Made by a program: the position numbers and the translations under genes | In this document: in pieces, positions 23,650 through 31,639 of the stretch | Layout of the letters: each line of letters starts with the position of its first letter | Numbering within the stretch: position 1 is the first letter of the stretch | Assembly (NCBI GenBank): GCA_002424305.1 | Contig: DIQZ01000019.1 | Span: forward strand, 16,489 to 51,647 | DNA length: 35,159 nucleotides | From: Firmicutes bacterium UBA5449 | GTDB taxonomy: Bacteria > Bacillota > SHA-98 > UBA4971 | Direction of reading: 5' to 3' | Notes under the pieces: model-generated | Seen by the model: only the letters and a program-made list of their open reading frames with translations | The model's database searches: none | What the model was told of the DNA's origin: nothing

Positions 23650-25020
23650 ATGTTATCTTTTAAAGAATTCCTCAAAAGCGAAGTTTGCCCGGCATACGGA
23701 TGCACAGAGCCCGGCGCCGTTGCCCTTGCAGTAGCCAGGGCACGTGAAGAACTCGGTGGAGACCGAATCATATCCGTCAGGGTTGAAGTAAGCAGCAGCA
23801 TATACAAGAACGGATTAGATGTCGGAATCCCCGGATGTGACGGGGCACGTGGTAATCCAATGGCTGCTGCGCTTGGAGTGCGGTGCGGTTGTTCTCAGTA
23901 CGGACTCGAGGTGCTAAAGGACGTTACACGTGATGATGTAGAGGCTGCGAATAAGTGGGTTGAAGATGGGAAAGCGGAAGTCGTTCACAACCCTGCTCGC
24001 AAAGGCGTGTATGTGCTTGCGGAAGTAAGAAGTGCAAAACATGTTGCAACCTGTATGATAGAGCATGAGCACTCTTCGATTACTGAGGTTACGAAAGACG
24101 GAGTCATCGTAAAACAAAGCAGCACGAATCCCGATTCAGGGGAATTAGCTGATGCTCCTGACCAAGAGGCAGTATCAGTTTGCGGGAATGGCGTATCTTC
24201 CGTGCCTGATACGATACGTAAGATGTCGTACAATAAGTTACTGAGCTTGGTTGAGCAGATTGACGATGAAGACATAGACTTCATTATGGAAGGTGCCCGA
24301 ATAAACCGAGAGATGGCCGAGTATGGTCTGGGCGATCATGACTACCGCGGTCTTGGTTTCGGGGTTGGACTTAATGAGTTAGTACAGCAAGGGCAAATAG
24401 GTGACGATCTCAGCAACGTAATACGTTACCACTGCTACTCAGCTTCAGACGCTCGTATGTCCGGCGCCTTGTTGCCGGTGATGAGTAGTGCCGGGAGCGG
24501 TAACCATGGAATTACTGCAATCTTGCCGGTGCTGCTCTTAGGTGAGAGGCTGGGGAAGAGCAGGGATGAAATAGCTCGGGCCATAGCAGTGAGCCACCTG
24601 TCAACGAGCTTCGTCAAGAGCCGCGTAGGTCGTCTGTCATCAGTATGCGGATGCGTTGTGGCGGCAGGAGCAGGGGCAGCGGCCGGCATGGCATGGCTTA
24701 TGGGCGGAGGGGCGGAGCGAGCCTCGGCTGCTATGCAAATCGTGCTGGCAGATACTGCAGGGATGATCTGCGACGGAGCCAAGGAAAGTTGTGCTCTAAA
24801 GGTAGGAGTAGGCGGGGCGGAGGCTTACACTGCCGCTCTCCTTGCTATGAATGGTAAGGGCATATCCAGGTCGCAGGGAATCGTAGATGACAGTATTGAA
24901 AAGACAGTGGAGAATATCGCGCAGCTTACCAACGAGGGAATGCGCGATGCCGACAGAGTCATTATCGAGATATGCGAGGCACGTGCAGACGAAGATTCAC
25001 ACGAGTCCGCGATAGGATAG
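23650..25020 (+). CDS. L-cysteine desulfidase / serine dehydratase-like Fe-S enzyme (CyuA/UPF0597 family)
   Basis: The 456-residue protein starts at ATG after AGAAGGAG. VCPAYGCTEPGAVALAVARA (Cys13, Cys18) is the family opening motif. RVGRLSSVCGCVVAAGAGAA and GMICDGAKESCALKVGVGGA carry the further conserved Cys and the SDH-alpha-like core. Characterised relatives (CyuA/YhaM and archaeal cysteine desulfidase) use a [4Fe-4S] cluster to break cysteine into sulfide, ammonia and pyruvate; relatives may act on serine. As the last gene of the TRAP operon it probably degrades the amino acid freed by the peptidase, so a cysteine- or serine-containing imported compound is a reasonable inference. Confidence 0.85.
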   Translation: MLSFKEFLKSEVCPAYGCTEPGAVALAVARAREELGGDRIISVRVEVSSSIYKNGLDVGIPGCDGARGNPMAAALGVRCGCSQYGLEVLKDVTRDDVEAANKWVEDGKAEVVHNPARKGVYVLAEVRSAKHVATCMIEHEHSSITEVTKDGVIVKQSSTNPDSGELADAPDQEAVSVCGNGVSSVPDTIRKMSYNKLLSLVEQIDDEDIDFIMEGARINREMAEYGLGDHDYRGLGFGVGLNELVQQGQIGDDLSNVIRYHCYSASDARMSGALLPVMSSAGSGNHGITAILPVLLLGERLGKSRDEIARAIAVSHLSTSFVKSRVGRLSSVCGCVVAAGAGAAAGMAWLMGGGAERASAAMQIVLADTAGMICDGAKESCALKVGVGGAEAYTAALLAMNGKGISRSQGIVDDSIEKTVENIAQLTNEGMRDADRVIIEICEARADEDSHESAIG

Positions 25021-25062
25021 AGAATGTATAATAATTGGCTCAACACAATTTGCGAAATCTCC

Positions 25063-25091
25063 TTGACTTTTGCCTAAGCGTCACATACAAT
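25063..25091 (+). promoter_or_regulatory. pyrR: Sigma-70-type promoter of the pyr operon
   Basis: TTGACT (25063-25068) and TACAAT (25086-25091) are separated by 17 bases. Transcription should start near 25098, just before the PyrR-responsive leader. Confidence 0.8.
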
Positions 25092-25099
25092 TCCTTAAG

Positions 25100-25197
25100 A
25101 TGTCCAAGAGAGCCCTATGAGGCTAACGAGTAATGACGACTTAGGACAGATAGATAAAAGCCTGCCTAGCCTCAGGGCCGAAGCAGGCTTTTCTTTG
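25100..25197 (+). promoter_or_regulatory. PyrR transcription attenuator before pyrR
   Basis: Three competing helices can be drawn. The terminator pairs AAAAGCCTGC (25156-25165) with GCAGGCTTTT (25183-25192) and is followed by CTTTG. The antiterminator pairs TGAGGCTA (25118-25125) with TAGCCTCA (25167-25174), plus GCCC (25112-25115) with GGGC (25175-25178). The PyrR hairpin is AGCC-CTATGA-GGCT (25111-25124) with a lower stem 25102-25108/25140-25147. The hexaloop deviates by one base from the usual CNGNGA. UMP-loaded PyrR should favour the terminator. Confidence 0.8.
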
Positions 25198-25217
25198 TAC
25201 AGCAGGGAGGTGGATAA

Positions 25218-25769
25218 GTGAAGTTTCGAGAGAAAGCGCTAATTATGGATGAGACAGCAATCAGGCGTGCACTTACGCGAATCGCCCATGAGATAAATGA
25301 GGCAAACAAGGGAGTAGAGAATGTAGCGCTGGTTGGAATAAGACGGAGAGGAGGACCTCTTGCTCATCAGCTTGCATCACAGGTTGAAAGCATTGAAGGG
25401 ATCAAGCCTCCAGTCGGTGTCCTGGACATAACGCTCTACAGAGACGATCTCACTGCGCTGGGACCTGCGCCAATAGTGCACCGTACAGAGGTTGACTTTG
25501 ACATTACCGACAAAGTCATAGTTTTGGTGGATGATGTAATTTTCACCGGCAGAACGGCCCGTGCTGCACTTGATGCTTTGATGGATATCGGTAGGCCTAA
25601 AAGGATTCAACTTGCCGTCCTTATTGACAGGGGTCACAGAGAACTGCCAATCAAACCGGACTTTGTGGGCAAAAACGTTCCCACATCTCGGCAAGAAATC
25701 GTCTCCGTTCTTGTAGAGGAGATAGACGGAGAGAATAAGGTAGTCATTGAAGAACTCATAGAGAGTTAA
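25218..25769 (+). CDS. pyrR: Pyrimidine operon attenuation protein / uracil phosphoribosyltransferase
   Basis: The 183-residue protein starts at GTG seven bases after GGGAGG. It has a phosphoribosyltransferase fold with the PRPP loop VIVLVDDVIFTGRTARAALD and the N-terminal region EKALIMDETAIRRALTRIAH typical of PyrR. VGIRRRGGPLA is the flexible nucleotide loop. It binds pyr mRNA leaders in response to UMP/UTP versus PRPP and has minor UPRTase activity. The RNA elements before this gene and before pyrB are its expected targets, giving autoregulation and control of the biosynthetic genes. Confidence 0.95.
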   Translation: MKFREKALIMDETAIRRALTRIAHEINEANKGVENVALVGIRRRGGPLAHQLASQVESIEGIKPPVGVLDITLYRDDLTALGPAPIVHRTEVDFDITDKVIVLVDDVIFTGRTARAALDALMDIGRPKRIQLAVLIDRGHRELPIKPDFVGKNVPTSRQEIVSVLVEEIDGENKVVIEELIES

Positions 25770-25795
25770 GAGTTAGCTAATAATGAAACAAGAGA

Positions 25796-25941
25796 CCCTT
25801 TAAGCTAGTCCCGTGAGGCTGGCAAGGGATATGGGAGTCGGAGTGCAGCGCCTATTACCCTGGAAGTCACCACAGACGTTGCGGAGCCATACCCCTTAAG
25901 CTTTGCATGAGATGGGACAGTTGCGGGGAGAGGGGGCGTGA
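25796..25941 (+). promoter_or_regulatory. PyrR-binding RNA element in the pyrR-pyrB gap, likely translational
   Basis: CCCTT (25796-25800) and GCTAGTC (25804-25810) pair with GGCTGGC (25817-25823) and AAGGG (25824-25828) around hexaloop CCGTGA, which fits CNGNGA exactly. A competing helix pairs AAGGGATATGG (25824-25834) with CCATACCCCTT (25887-25897) with one mismatch. No T-run terminator is visible. If PyrR holds the first hairpin, the freed CCCCT could pair with AGGGG (25931-25935) of the pyrB ribosome-binding site. That last step is inference. Confidence 0.7.
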
Positions 25942-25944
25942 CTT

Positions 25945-26886
25945 ATGAGATTCGACAGAAGAAAGGACTTGCTCGGACTTCGCGATGTCAGTAGAGAAGA
26001 GATTGAAGTAATACTTGGCACGGCTATCCCTATGAAAGATATTATCAGGCGCGATATGAAGAAAGTGCCTGCCCTTCGAGGAAAGGGTATCATCACTGTT
26101 TTCTATGAAAACAGCACCCGCACTAGAACCTCATTCGAACTTGCTGGGAAATACCTCAGTGCAGATACTTCTAATTTGGCTGTTTCCTCAAGTAGTGTCC
26201 AAAAAGGAGAAAGCCTCAAAGATACCCTCAAGACCATTGAGATGATGGGTCCTGATGTTTTGGTGATGCGCCATTCGTGCACAGGTGCTCCTCACTACGC
26301 AGCAAGAAATACGAAGATGCGTGTTATCAATGCAGGAGACGGGATAAATGAACATCCCACTCAGGCACTTCTTGACATGTACAGTATCCGGGAGCGCAAA
26401 GGCACTTTGGAAGGCCTGAAAGTGGCAATAGTCGGAGATATTCTCCATAGTCGAGTTGCGCGTTCAAATATCTTCGGTCTTAGTAAATTTGGATGCGAGC
26501 TCAGAGTAATCGGTCCATCAACACTAATTCCCCCTGATATTGAGAAGCTGGGTGTTAAGGCCTATGCCAATCTCGAATCAGGCCTTAAGGGAGTCGACGT
26601 GATTAACGTTCTGCGTATTCAGAAAGAGCGTCAGCACGGCGCGCTTTTCCCATCTATTGATGAATACCGGGAACTGTATATGGTTACACCTGAGCACCTG
26701 GCCTTAGCTGCTGATGACGCAGTTGTTCTTCACCCAGGGCCTATGAATAGAGGTATTGAGATATCTACTGAGCTGGCTGAAAGCTCAAGATGCGTTGTAA
26801 ACGAGCAGGTCTCAAATGGAGTTGCTGTGCGGATGGCGATCTTGTACCTGATGTTGGGAGGCGGGCGAGATGAAATTGCTGGTTAA
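25945..26886 (+). CDS. pyrB: Aspartate carbamoyltransferase catalytic chain
   Basis: The enzyme joins carbamoyl phosphate and aspartate to N-carbamoyl-aspartate. The 313 residues are normal for the catalytic chain. FYENSTRTRTSFELA binds carbamoyl phosphate, VMRHSCTGAPHYAA and NEHPTQALLDMYSI form the active site, and VVLHPGPMNRGIEIS is near the C-terminus. The start ATG follows AGGGGGCG, which the leader RNA may mask. No regulatory chain gene (pyrI) is present, as in Bacillus-type operons where PyrR replaces allosteric control. The gene overlaps pyrC by 17 bases. Confidence 0.96.
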   Translation: MRFDRRKDLLGLRDVSREEIEVILGTAIPMKDIIRRDMKKVPALRGKGIITVFYENSTRTRTSFELAGKYLSADTSNLAVSSSSVQKGESLKDTLKTIEMMGPDVLVMRHSCTGAPHYAARNTKMRVINAGDGINEHPTQALLDMYSIRERKGTLEGLKVAIVGDILHSRVARSNIFGLSKFGCELRVIGPSTLIPPDIEKLGVKAYANLESGLKGVDVINVLRIQKERQHGALFPSIDEYRELYMVTPEHLALAADDAVVLHPGPMNRGIEISTELAESSRCVVNEQVSNGVAVRMAILYLMLGGGRDEIAG

Positions 26887-28159
26887 GGGCGGACGGGTAA
26901 TAGACCCTGCAAATAAAGTCGACAGAATCTGTGATATCCTCATCAAGGACAGCAAAATAGCATCTGTCGGAGAGGATTTGCCGGCAGACGGCAATGAAGA
27001 TGTGATAGATGCCACGGGAAAGATAGTCTGTCCCGGATTTATCGATCTCCATGCCCATTTCAGGGATCCCGGATATGAGCATAAGGAAGACATCATAACC
27101 GGATCGAAAGCTGCAGCGATAGGGGGCTTTACTACTGTCTGTTGCATGCCTAATACAGATCCTGTTGTCCACAACGGGCCTGTAGCAAGCTACGTCAAAC
27201 GTAAGGGTGAGCAGGTTGGCCTCATAAACCTTCTTCCAATCGGCAGTATCACCAAGAACCTGGAAGGGGAAGAGCTCAGTGAAATGGCGGAGCTAGCTGC
27301 GGCTGGATGCGTTGCCTTCTCCGATGACGGCAAACCTGTTATGAGGTCTGACGTTATGCGACATGCCCTGGAATACTCGGACATGCTTAGTCTCCCGGTT
27401 TTCTCTCATTGCGAGGATTTGAACCTGTCCCGCGATGGCCAGATGCATGAAGGTTACTACTCCACACTTTATGGCTTGCAGGGAATACCCAAAGAGGCCG
27501 AGGAAATTATGGTGGCAAGAGACGCTGAGTTGGCCCGCCTGACCGGAGCGCATCTCCATGTATGTCATGTATCGACAGCCGGAACGCTCCATATCATTGA
27601 GGAGGCCAGAGCTTGCGGTGCAAACATCACCTGCGAGGTGACTCCTCATCATTTAACCCTTACTGATGAAGCAGTCGGAACCTACGACACAGATACTAAG
27701 GTCAATCCACCACTTCGGTCTGAGGATCATGTCAAGACCTTGGTGGACGCGATAGGTTCAGGCCTCATAGATTGCATAGCCACAGATCACGCACCTCACA
27801 ATGTAGAGAGCAAAGACTGTGAGTATGCAAAAGCTTCATTTGGAATCTCAGGCATTGAGACAGCGGTAGCTGTAATCATGGACAAGCTGGTTCATGCAGG
27901 CCACATTGATATCAGTCAAATGGTCAGTCTCTTCACCGTCGGACCCAGCCGGGTGTTAGGCTTAGAATTGGGCACCTTGGCCCCTGAGTCAAGGGCAGAC
28001 ATTACAATAATTGACCCGGACGCTATTGGGCAAGTTGACCCTAAGACATTCTATTCCAAGGGAAAGAACACACCGTTCAAAGGCATGGAGCTGCGTGGGT
28101 GGCCTTGGATGACCATTGTCGGGGGAAGGATTGTCGCCAGGGAAGGACGTTTGGTGTGA
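26870..28159 (+). CDS. pyrC: Dihydroorotase
   Basis: The enzyme cyclises carbamoyl-aspartate to dihydroorotate. The 429-residue, class I amidohydrolase-fold protein has DLHAHFRDPGYEHKED (metal His pair) near residue 60, MPNTDPVV, HLHVCHVSTAGT, and CIATDHAPHNVESKD with the catalytic Asp. The start ATG lies within the pyrB 3' end after a GGGAGGCGGGCGAG site. The stop overlaps the pyrK start by one base, so translation of this group is coupled. Confidence 0.96.
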   Translation: MKLLVKGGRVIDPANKVDRICDILIKDSKIASVGEDLPADGNEDVIDATGKIVCPGFIDLHAHFRDPGYEHKEDIITGSKAAAIGGFTTVCCMPNTDPVVHNGPVASYVKRKGEQVGLINLLPIGSITKNLEGEELSEMAELAAAGCVAFSDDGKPVMRSDVMRHALEYSDMLSLPVFSHCEDLNLSRDGQMHEGYYSTLYGLQGIPKEAEEIMVARDAELARLTGAHLHVCHVSTAGTLHIIEEARACGANITCEVTPHHLTLTDEAVGTYDTDTKVNPPLRSEDHVKTLVDAIGSGLIDCIATDHAPHNVESKDCEYAKASFGISGIETAVAVIMDKLVHAGHIDISQMVSLFTVGPSRVLGLELGTLAPESRADITIIDPDAIGQVDPKTFYSKGKNTPFKGMELRGWPWMTIVGGRIVAREGRLV

Positions 28160-29079
28160 TGTTCTTTTTAGAAAACGTCCGAGTGATTAGAAACGATTGT
28201 GTCGGGGACGGCCTCTATGAGCTTGAGTGCTTCGCGCCTCAGGTTGCGGGTAGTGGGAGACCCGGGCAATTCGTTCATGTTGAAGTCAAACCTTGTTCAT
28301 CTAAGTCAGTATCCCCACTGCTTAGACGTCCTTTTAGCCTATACGGTGTGGATGCGGAGCGAGGCACAATCTCCATCCTCTATAGGATTCGAGGTTCAGG
28401 CACTTCTATCCTGGCTCAGACAAGGCCTGAGGAGTGCTTAAGTGTTCTTGGTCCTCTTGGCAACGGTTTCTCTCTCCCGGATAAAGAAAGTTCAACCCTA
28501 CTGGTGGGAGGTGGGATGGGGATCGCCCCCCTTGTGTATCTGGCTGATCGTCTTGCAAGTTTAGGTTGTGACGTGAATGTCCTATACGGGGCGGAGACTG
28601 CGTCTGAATTAGTGGCTCTGGAGCGGCTCGTGCGAACAGGGGCTAATTGTCATGTGGCGACTATGGATGGAAGCAGGGGACATAAGGGTATTGTAACGGA
28701 TCTGTTGATTGGGACATCCGCCGGTGAATCGGCCCGAATATCAATGGATGAATTTGACCAAACATCAACCGGCGGATTTGCCTCGACAGCCAGGTCATTA
28801 TTCCCTAATACAGGGGCAACCGGGTTAGGTCGAAAGCATGACATGATCTACTCCTGCGGCCCCAAAGAGATGATGGCAGTTGTTGCGCAGTTTGCGAAGG
28901 AGCAAGGCATCCCCGGTGAGGTATCCATGGAAGCCCATATGGCATGCGGTGTAGGCGTGTGTCTGGGATGTGCATGTAAACTTAAATCCGATGACACCGG
29001 CTATGCCAAGGTATGCAGTGACGGTCCTGTCTTCCCCTTAAATCAGGTGGAATTTGCAGTCAGGGAGGGGGTCAGGTGA
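28159..29079 (+). CDS. pyrK: Dihydroorotate dehydrogenase electron-transfer subunit, with unusual insertion
   Basis: PyrK passes electrons from PyrD FMN through FAD and [2Fe-2S] to NAD+. I start it at ATG 28159, overlapping the pyrC stop, because an upstream extension to 28099 would only reuse pyrC sequence. LLRRPFSLYG (54-63) binds FAD, LLVGGGMGIAPLVYLA (115-129) is the NAD-binding Gly-rich turn, and Cys263, 268, 271 and 286 are the 2Fe-2S ligands. The 306 residues exceed the usual 240-265. The excess lies between VTDLL (179-183) and DMIYSCGP (228-235), where relatives have only a short linker. The insert, rich in Ser, Thr and Gly, contains a DNA inverted repeat. Confidence 0.93.
   Translation: MFFLENVRVIRNDCVGDGLYELECFAPQVAGSGRPGQFVHVEVKPCSSKSVSPLLRRPFSLYGVDAERGTISILYRIRGSGTSILAQTRPEECLSVLGPLGNGFSLPDKESSTLLVGGGMGIAPLVYLADRLASLGCDVNVLYGAETASELVALERLVRTGANCHVATMDGSRGHKGIVTDLLIGTSAGESARISMDEFDQTSTGGFASTARSLFPNTGATGLGRKHDMIYSCGPKEMMAVVAQFAKEQGIPGEVSMEAHMACGVGVCLGCACKLKSDDTGYAKVCSDGPVFPLNQVEFAVREGVR
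28716..28777 (+). repeat. Inverted repeat inside the PyrK insertion
   Basis: ATCCGCCGGT (28716-28725) is the exact reverse complement of ACCGGCGGAT (28768-28777); a further GA/TC pair follows across a one-base bulge. The arms sit within the extra codons of pyrK and are separated by 42 bases. Confidence 0.6.
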
Positions 29080-29990
29080 CAGTGAATCTCGAGGTTGATC
29101 TTGGCGGAATCACACTTGCCGATCCGGTTGTAATGGCATCCGGCACTTTCGGATACGGGTTTGGCTATGAAGGTCTGGTAGACCCTGATAAGGTAGGGGC
29201 AATTATCACAAAGGCAACTACAAGAGAGCCTTGGGCCGGTAATCCCCCGCCACGAATCGCTGAGACCCCCTGTGGTATGCTTAATGCAATCGGCTTGGAG
29301 AACCCTGGTATTAAGGTTTTTCTAAGTGAGTATTTACCGAGATTGAGGCGAAACGGTGTTGTGGTCATTGTTAATATAGCTGGGAGAACCCTGGAAGAGT
29401 ATGTAGAGCTTGCTTCAATCTTAGAGACGAGCAAGGGAGTTGCAGGAATTGAGGTAAACATATCCTGTCCGAACGTGGATAGGGGAGGGATGCAGTTCGG
29501 GACTGACCCTGAAGCGGTTTATGATGTAGTGCAATCTGTAAAGCGCGAGACTCATCTCCCGGTAATGCCGAAACTATCGCCAAATGTCAGCGATATTGCA
29601 GAGATAGCAAAGGCAGCAGAGTCTGCAGGAGCAGACGCTATTTCCATGGTAAACACCTTACAAGGGATGGCGGTAGACATTGAAGCAAAGCGCCCGATCT
29701 TGGGAAACGTTTTTGGAGGGCTTTCAGGGCCTGCTATAAAGCCTGTAGCCCTTCGTATGGTGTATCAAGTATACAAGGCGGTAGATGTTCCCATATTAGG
29801 CGGAGGAGGAATCATGTCTGCTAAGGACGCGATTGAGTTCCTCTTGGTAGGAGCAACTGCTGTTTCCATTGGTACAGGCACTTTTGTTAATCCCAGGCTG
29901 GCTATTGAGGTCAAAACAGGGATTGAAGACTACCTGGCCAGACACGGACACACATGCTTACATGAGATTGTGGGAGCTGCGGTTTTGTGA
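29076..29990 (+). CDS. pyrD: Dihydroorotate dehydrogenase type 1B catalytic subunit
   Basis: The FMN enzyme oxidises dihydroorotate to orotate and works with PyrK. The 304-residue protein starts at GTG overlapping the pyrK stop (GTGA), behind GGGAGGGGG. VMASGTFGYGFGYEGLVD opens the barrel, IEVNISCPNVDRGG carries the catalytic Cys that marks class 1B, PVMPKLSPNVSDI follows, and the phosphate-binding GGGGIMSAKDAIEFLLVGAT is near the C-terminus. The adjacent pyrK supports NAD+ as acceptor. Confidence 0.96.
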   Translation: MTVNLEVDLGGITLADPVVMASGTFGYGFGYEGLVDPDKVGAIITKATTREPWAGNPPPRIAETPCGMLNAIGLENPGIKVFLSEYLPRLRRNGVVVIVNIAGRTLEEYVELASILETSKGVAGIEVNISCPNVDRGGMQFGTDPEAVYDVVQSVKRETHLPVMPKLSPNVSDIAEIAKAAESAGADAISMVNTLQGMAVDIEAKRPILGNVFGGLSGPAIKPVALRMVYQVYKAVDVPILGGGGIMSAKDAIEFLLVGATAVSIGTGTFVNPRLAIEVKTGIEDYLARHGHTCLHEIVGAAVL

Positions 29991-30077
29991 GATCGGTTCT
30001 GTTGAGATAACCTAACTCTTAGAGATTCCCACATGACAAAACAGAATATGACTATCGATATTCAGGGGGGTTGAACT

Positions 30078-30821
30078 ATGCAAGCTAAGGAAAGAGTCAT
30101 TTTGGCTCTTGACGTAGATACAGAAGCTGAAGCAATGAATTTGGTGGAGAAACTCGCAGGATATGTAGGAACATTCAAAGTAGGGATGCAGTTATTTACC
30201 GTAGCCGGCCCGCAGGTGGTAAGGCGCATTCGAGATCTCGGGGGATCTGTCTTTGTAGATTTGAAGTTTCATGACATACCAAACACTGTAGCTGCGGCAG
30301 GGAGAGTCATGACCAAACTTGGATGTGCCATGTTCACTACGCATGCTTCAGGAGGGACAGAGATGCTCAGCGCTCTTGCTCAGGCAGTCCGGGAAGAGGC
30401 TTCCACATTGGGTGTCGAGCCTCCGTTGGTATTGGCAGTGACTGTCCTCACCAGCATAGATCAGCGCATGCTTGAGGAGGACATTCTCATCCGTGGAGTA
30501 ACTGTAGAAGATGTAGCCCAAAGATGGGCACGTCTCGCAGAGGCCGCCGGCGCAGGTGGTGTAATATGCTCTCCTTTGGAGACAACAGCAATAAGGAAAG
30601 CATGCAAGCCTGGATTCAAACTGGTGACCCCTGGTATTCGTCCTAGGTGGACTGCAAGAAATGATCAGAAGCGAATCACGACGCCTGGCGAAGCAATCAA
30701 GTTAGGCTCAGATTACATAGTGGTCGGACGTGCTATAACCCGGGCGGAGGATCCGGTATCTGCAGCTCAGCGAATTGTACAAGAAATCGAACAGGCAGAA
30801 GGTGAACTTGGTGTTAAGTAG
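30078..30821 (+). CDS. pyrF: Orotidine 5'-phosphate decarboxylase
   Basis: The enzyme converts OMP to UMP. The 247-residue protein starts at ATG after CAGGGGGG. The catalytic signature VFVDLKFHDIPNTVAAAGR (Asp-x-Lys-x2-Asp) is intact near residue 56. LALDVDTEAEA at the N-terminus and LVTPGIRP...DYIVVGRAITRAEDP at the C-terminus form the phosphate site. It belongs to the short bacterial group 1 enzymes. An 87-base gap separates it from pyrD, and its end overlaps the start of pyrE. Confidence 0.96.
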   Translation: MQAKERVILALDVDTEAEAMNLVEKLAGYVGTFKVGMQLFTVAGPQVVRRIRDLGGSVFVDLKFHDIPNTVAAAGRVMTKLGCAMFTTHASGGTEMLSALAQAVREEASTLGVEPPLVLAVTVLTSIDQRMLEEDILIRGVTVEDVAQRWARLAEAAGAGGVICSPLETTAIRKACKPGFKLVTPGIRPRWTARNDQKRITTPGEAIKLGSDYIVVGRAITRAEDPVSAAQRIVQEIEQAEGELGVK

Positions 30822-31386
30822 AGAAGAGGCGCTCAAGATCTTCGTGGATGCAGGCGCATTATTAAGAGGCCATTTTGTGCTTACTTCAGGACGACACAGC
30901 GATCAGTATATGCAGTGTGCGCAAGTGCTGAAATATCCGTGGCACACAGAGCACTTGGCTCGCCACTTGGCTGATGAGTTCAGAGATGATGGGATTGACG
31001 TCGTGATCGGACCTGCTATAGGTGGTATCATCGTCTCATATGAAGTAGGAAGACAACTTCATGTGCCTGCAATATTTGCAGAACGTGAAAATGGCGTAAT
31101 GACGCTGCGAAGAGGCTTTGAACTTCGTCCGGAGCAACGTGTACTGGTTGTTGAAGATGTGATTACTACAGGTGGGTCTGTGCGAGAGGTAATGCAACTG
31201 GTGAATGAGTGCGGCGCTCAAGTCGCAGGTGTCGGCCTCCTGGTTGATCGTAGCAATGGCTCTGTGCAATTTGGAGTTAAGCAGCGTCAAGCGCTAACGA
31301 TGGAGATAAAATCGTGGAATGCGGCTGAATGTCCTATGTGTAAGGAAGGACGCATCCCTCCGGTAAAGCCGGGAAGTAGAAAATAG
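30811..31386 (+). CDS. pyrE: Orotate phosphoribosyltransferase
   Basis: The enzyme makes OMP from orotate and PRPP. I choose GTG 30811 (VLSREEALKIF), six bases after AGAAGGTG, because it gives the typical 191-residue product; GTG 30802 and an open frame to 30775 are less likely. SGRHSDQYMQCAQVLKYP is the N-terminal family motif and RVLVVEDVITTGGSVREVM is the PRPP loop. The C-terminal tail CPMCKEGRIPPVKPGSRK is typical of this thermophile/Clostridia-type PyrE. The gene overlaps pyrF by 11 bases and ends the operon. No terminator is visible before the convergent tRNA gene. Confidence 0.94.
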   Translation: MLSREEALKIFVDAGALLRGHFVLTSGRHSDQYMQCAQVLKYPWHTEHLARHLADEFRDDGIDVVIGPAIGGIIVSYEVGRQLHVPAIFAERENGVMTLRRGFELRPEQRVLVVEDVITTGGSVREVMQLVNECGAQVAGVGLLVDRSNGSVQFGVKQRQALTMEIKSWNAAECPMCKEGRIPPVKPGSRK

Positions 31387-31437
31387 CGTGACTTTGCTTA
31401 TGGAAGTGAAGTTGGACTTTGCTCAATGAAAAATAAC

Positions 31438-31514
31438 TGGTCGGGGCAGGCGGACTTGAACCGCCGACCTCTTAGTCCCGAACCAAGCGCGCTACCAACC
31501 TGCGCCATGCCCCG
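31438..31514 (-). tRNA. tRNA-Pro (anticodon CGG)
   Basis: On the minus strand the sequence folds as a full cloverleaf. The acceptor arm is CGGGGCA/TGCCCCG with discriminator A and encoded CCA (31438-31440). The D arm is GCGC-AGGTTGGTA-GCGC. The anticodon stem is CTTGG/CTAAG with loop TTCGGGA, giving anticodon CGG (Pro, codon CCG). The T arm is GGCGG-TTCAAGT-CCGCC. It is convergent with the pyr operon, whose last stop lies 51 bases away. Confidence 0.95.
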
Positions 31515-31555
31515 ACCTAAAGAAGTTGCAAATAGAAAGAGTGTCTGATATCGTT

Positions 31556-31584
31556 AGTATACGTGATGCCTGCTTGTATGTCAA
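31556..31584 (-). promoter_or_regulatory. Consensus sigma-70 promoter of tRNA-Pro
   Basis: Read on the minus strand, TTGACA (31579-31584) and TATACT (31556-31561) are 17 bases apart. The start site would fall about 35-40 bases before the mature tRNA end. Confidence 0.88.
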
Positions 31585-31639
31585 ACCTCGTTTGAGTACT
31601 TTTTTACGTGAGGCGACTGAACCTTACTTCATAGACGAA

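Noticed and set aside
28099..28158. Upstream start for pyrK
   Set aside because: This segment is the pyrC C-terminal coding region in another frame; ATG 28159 overlaps the pyrC stop in the normal way.
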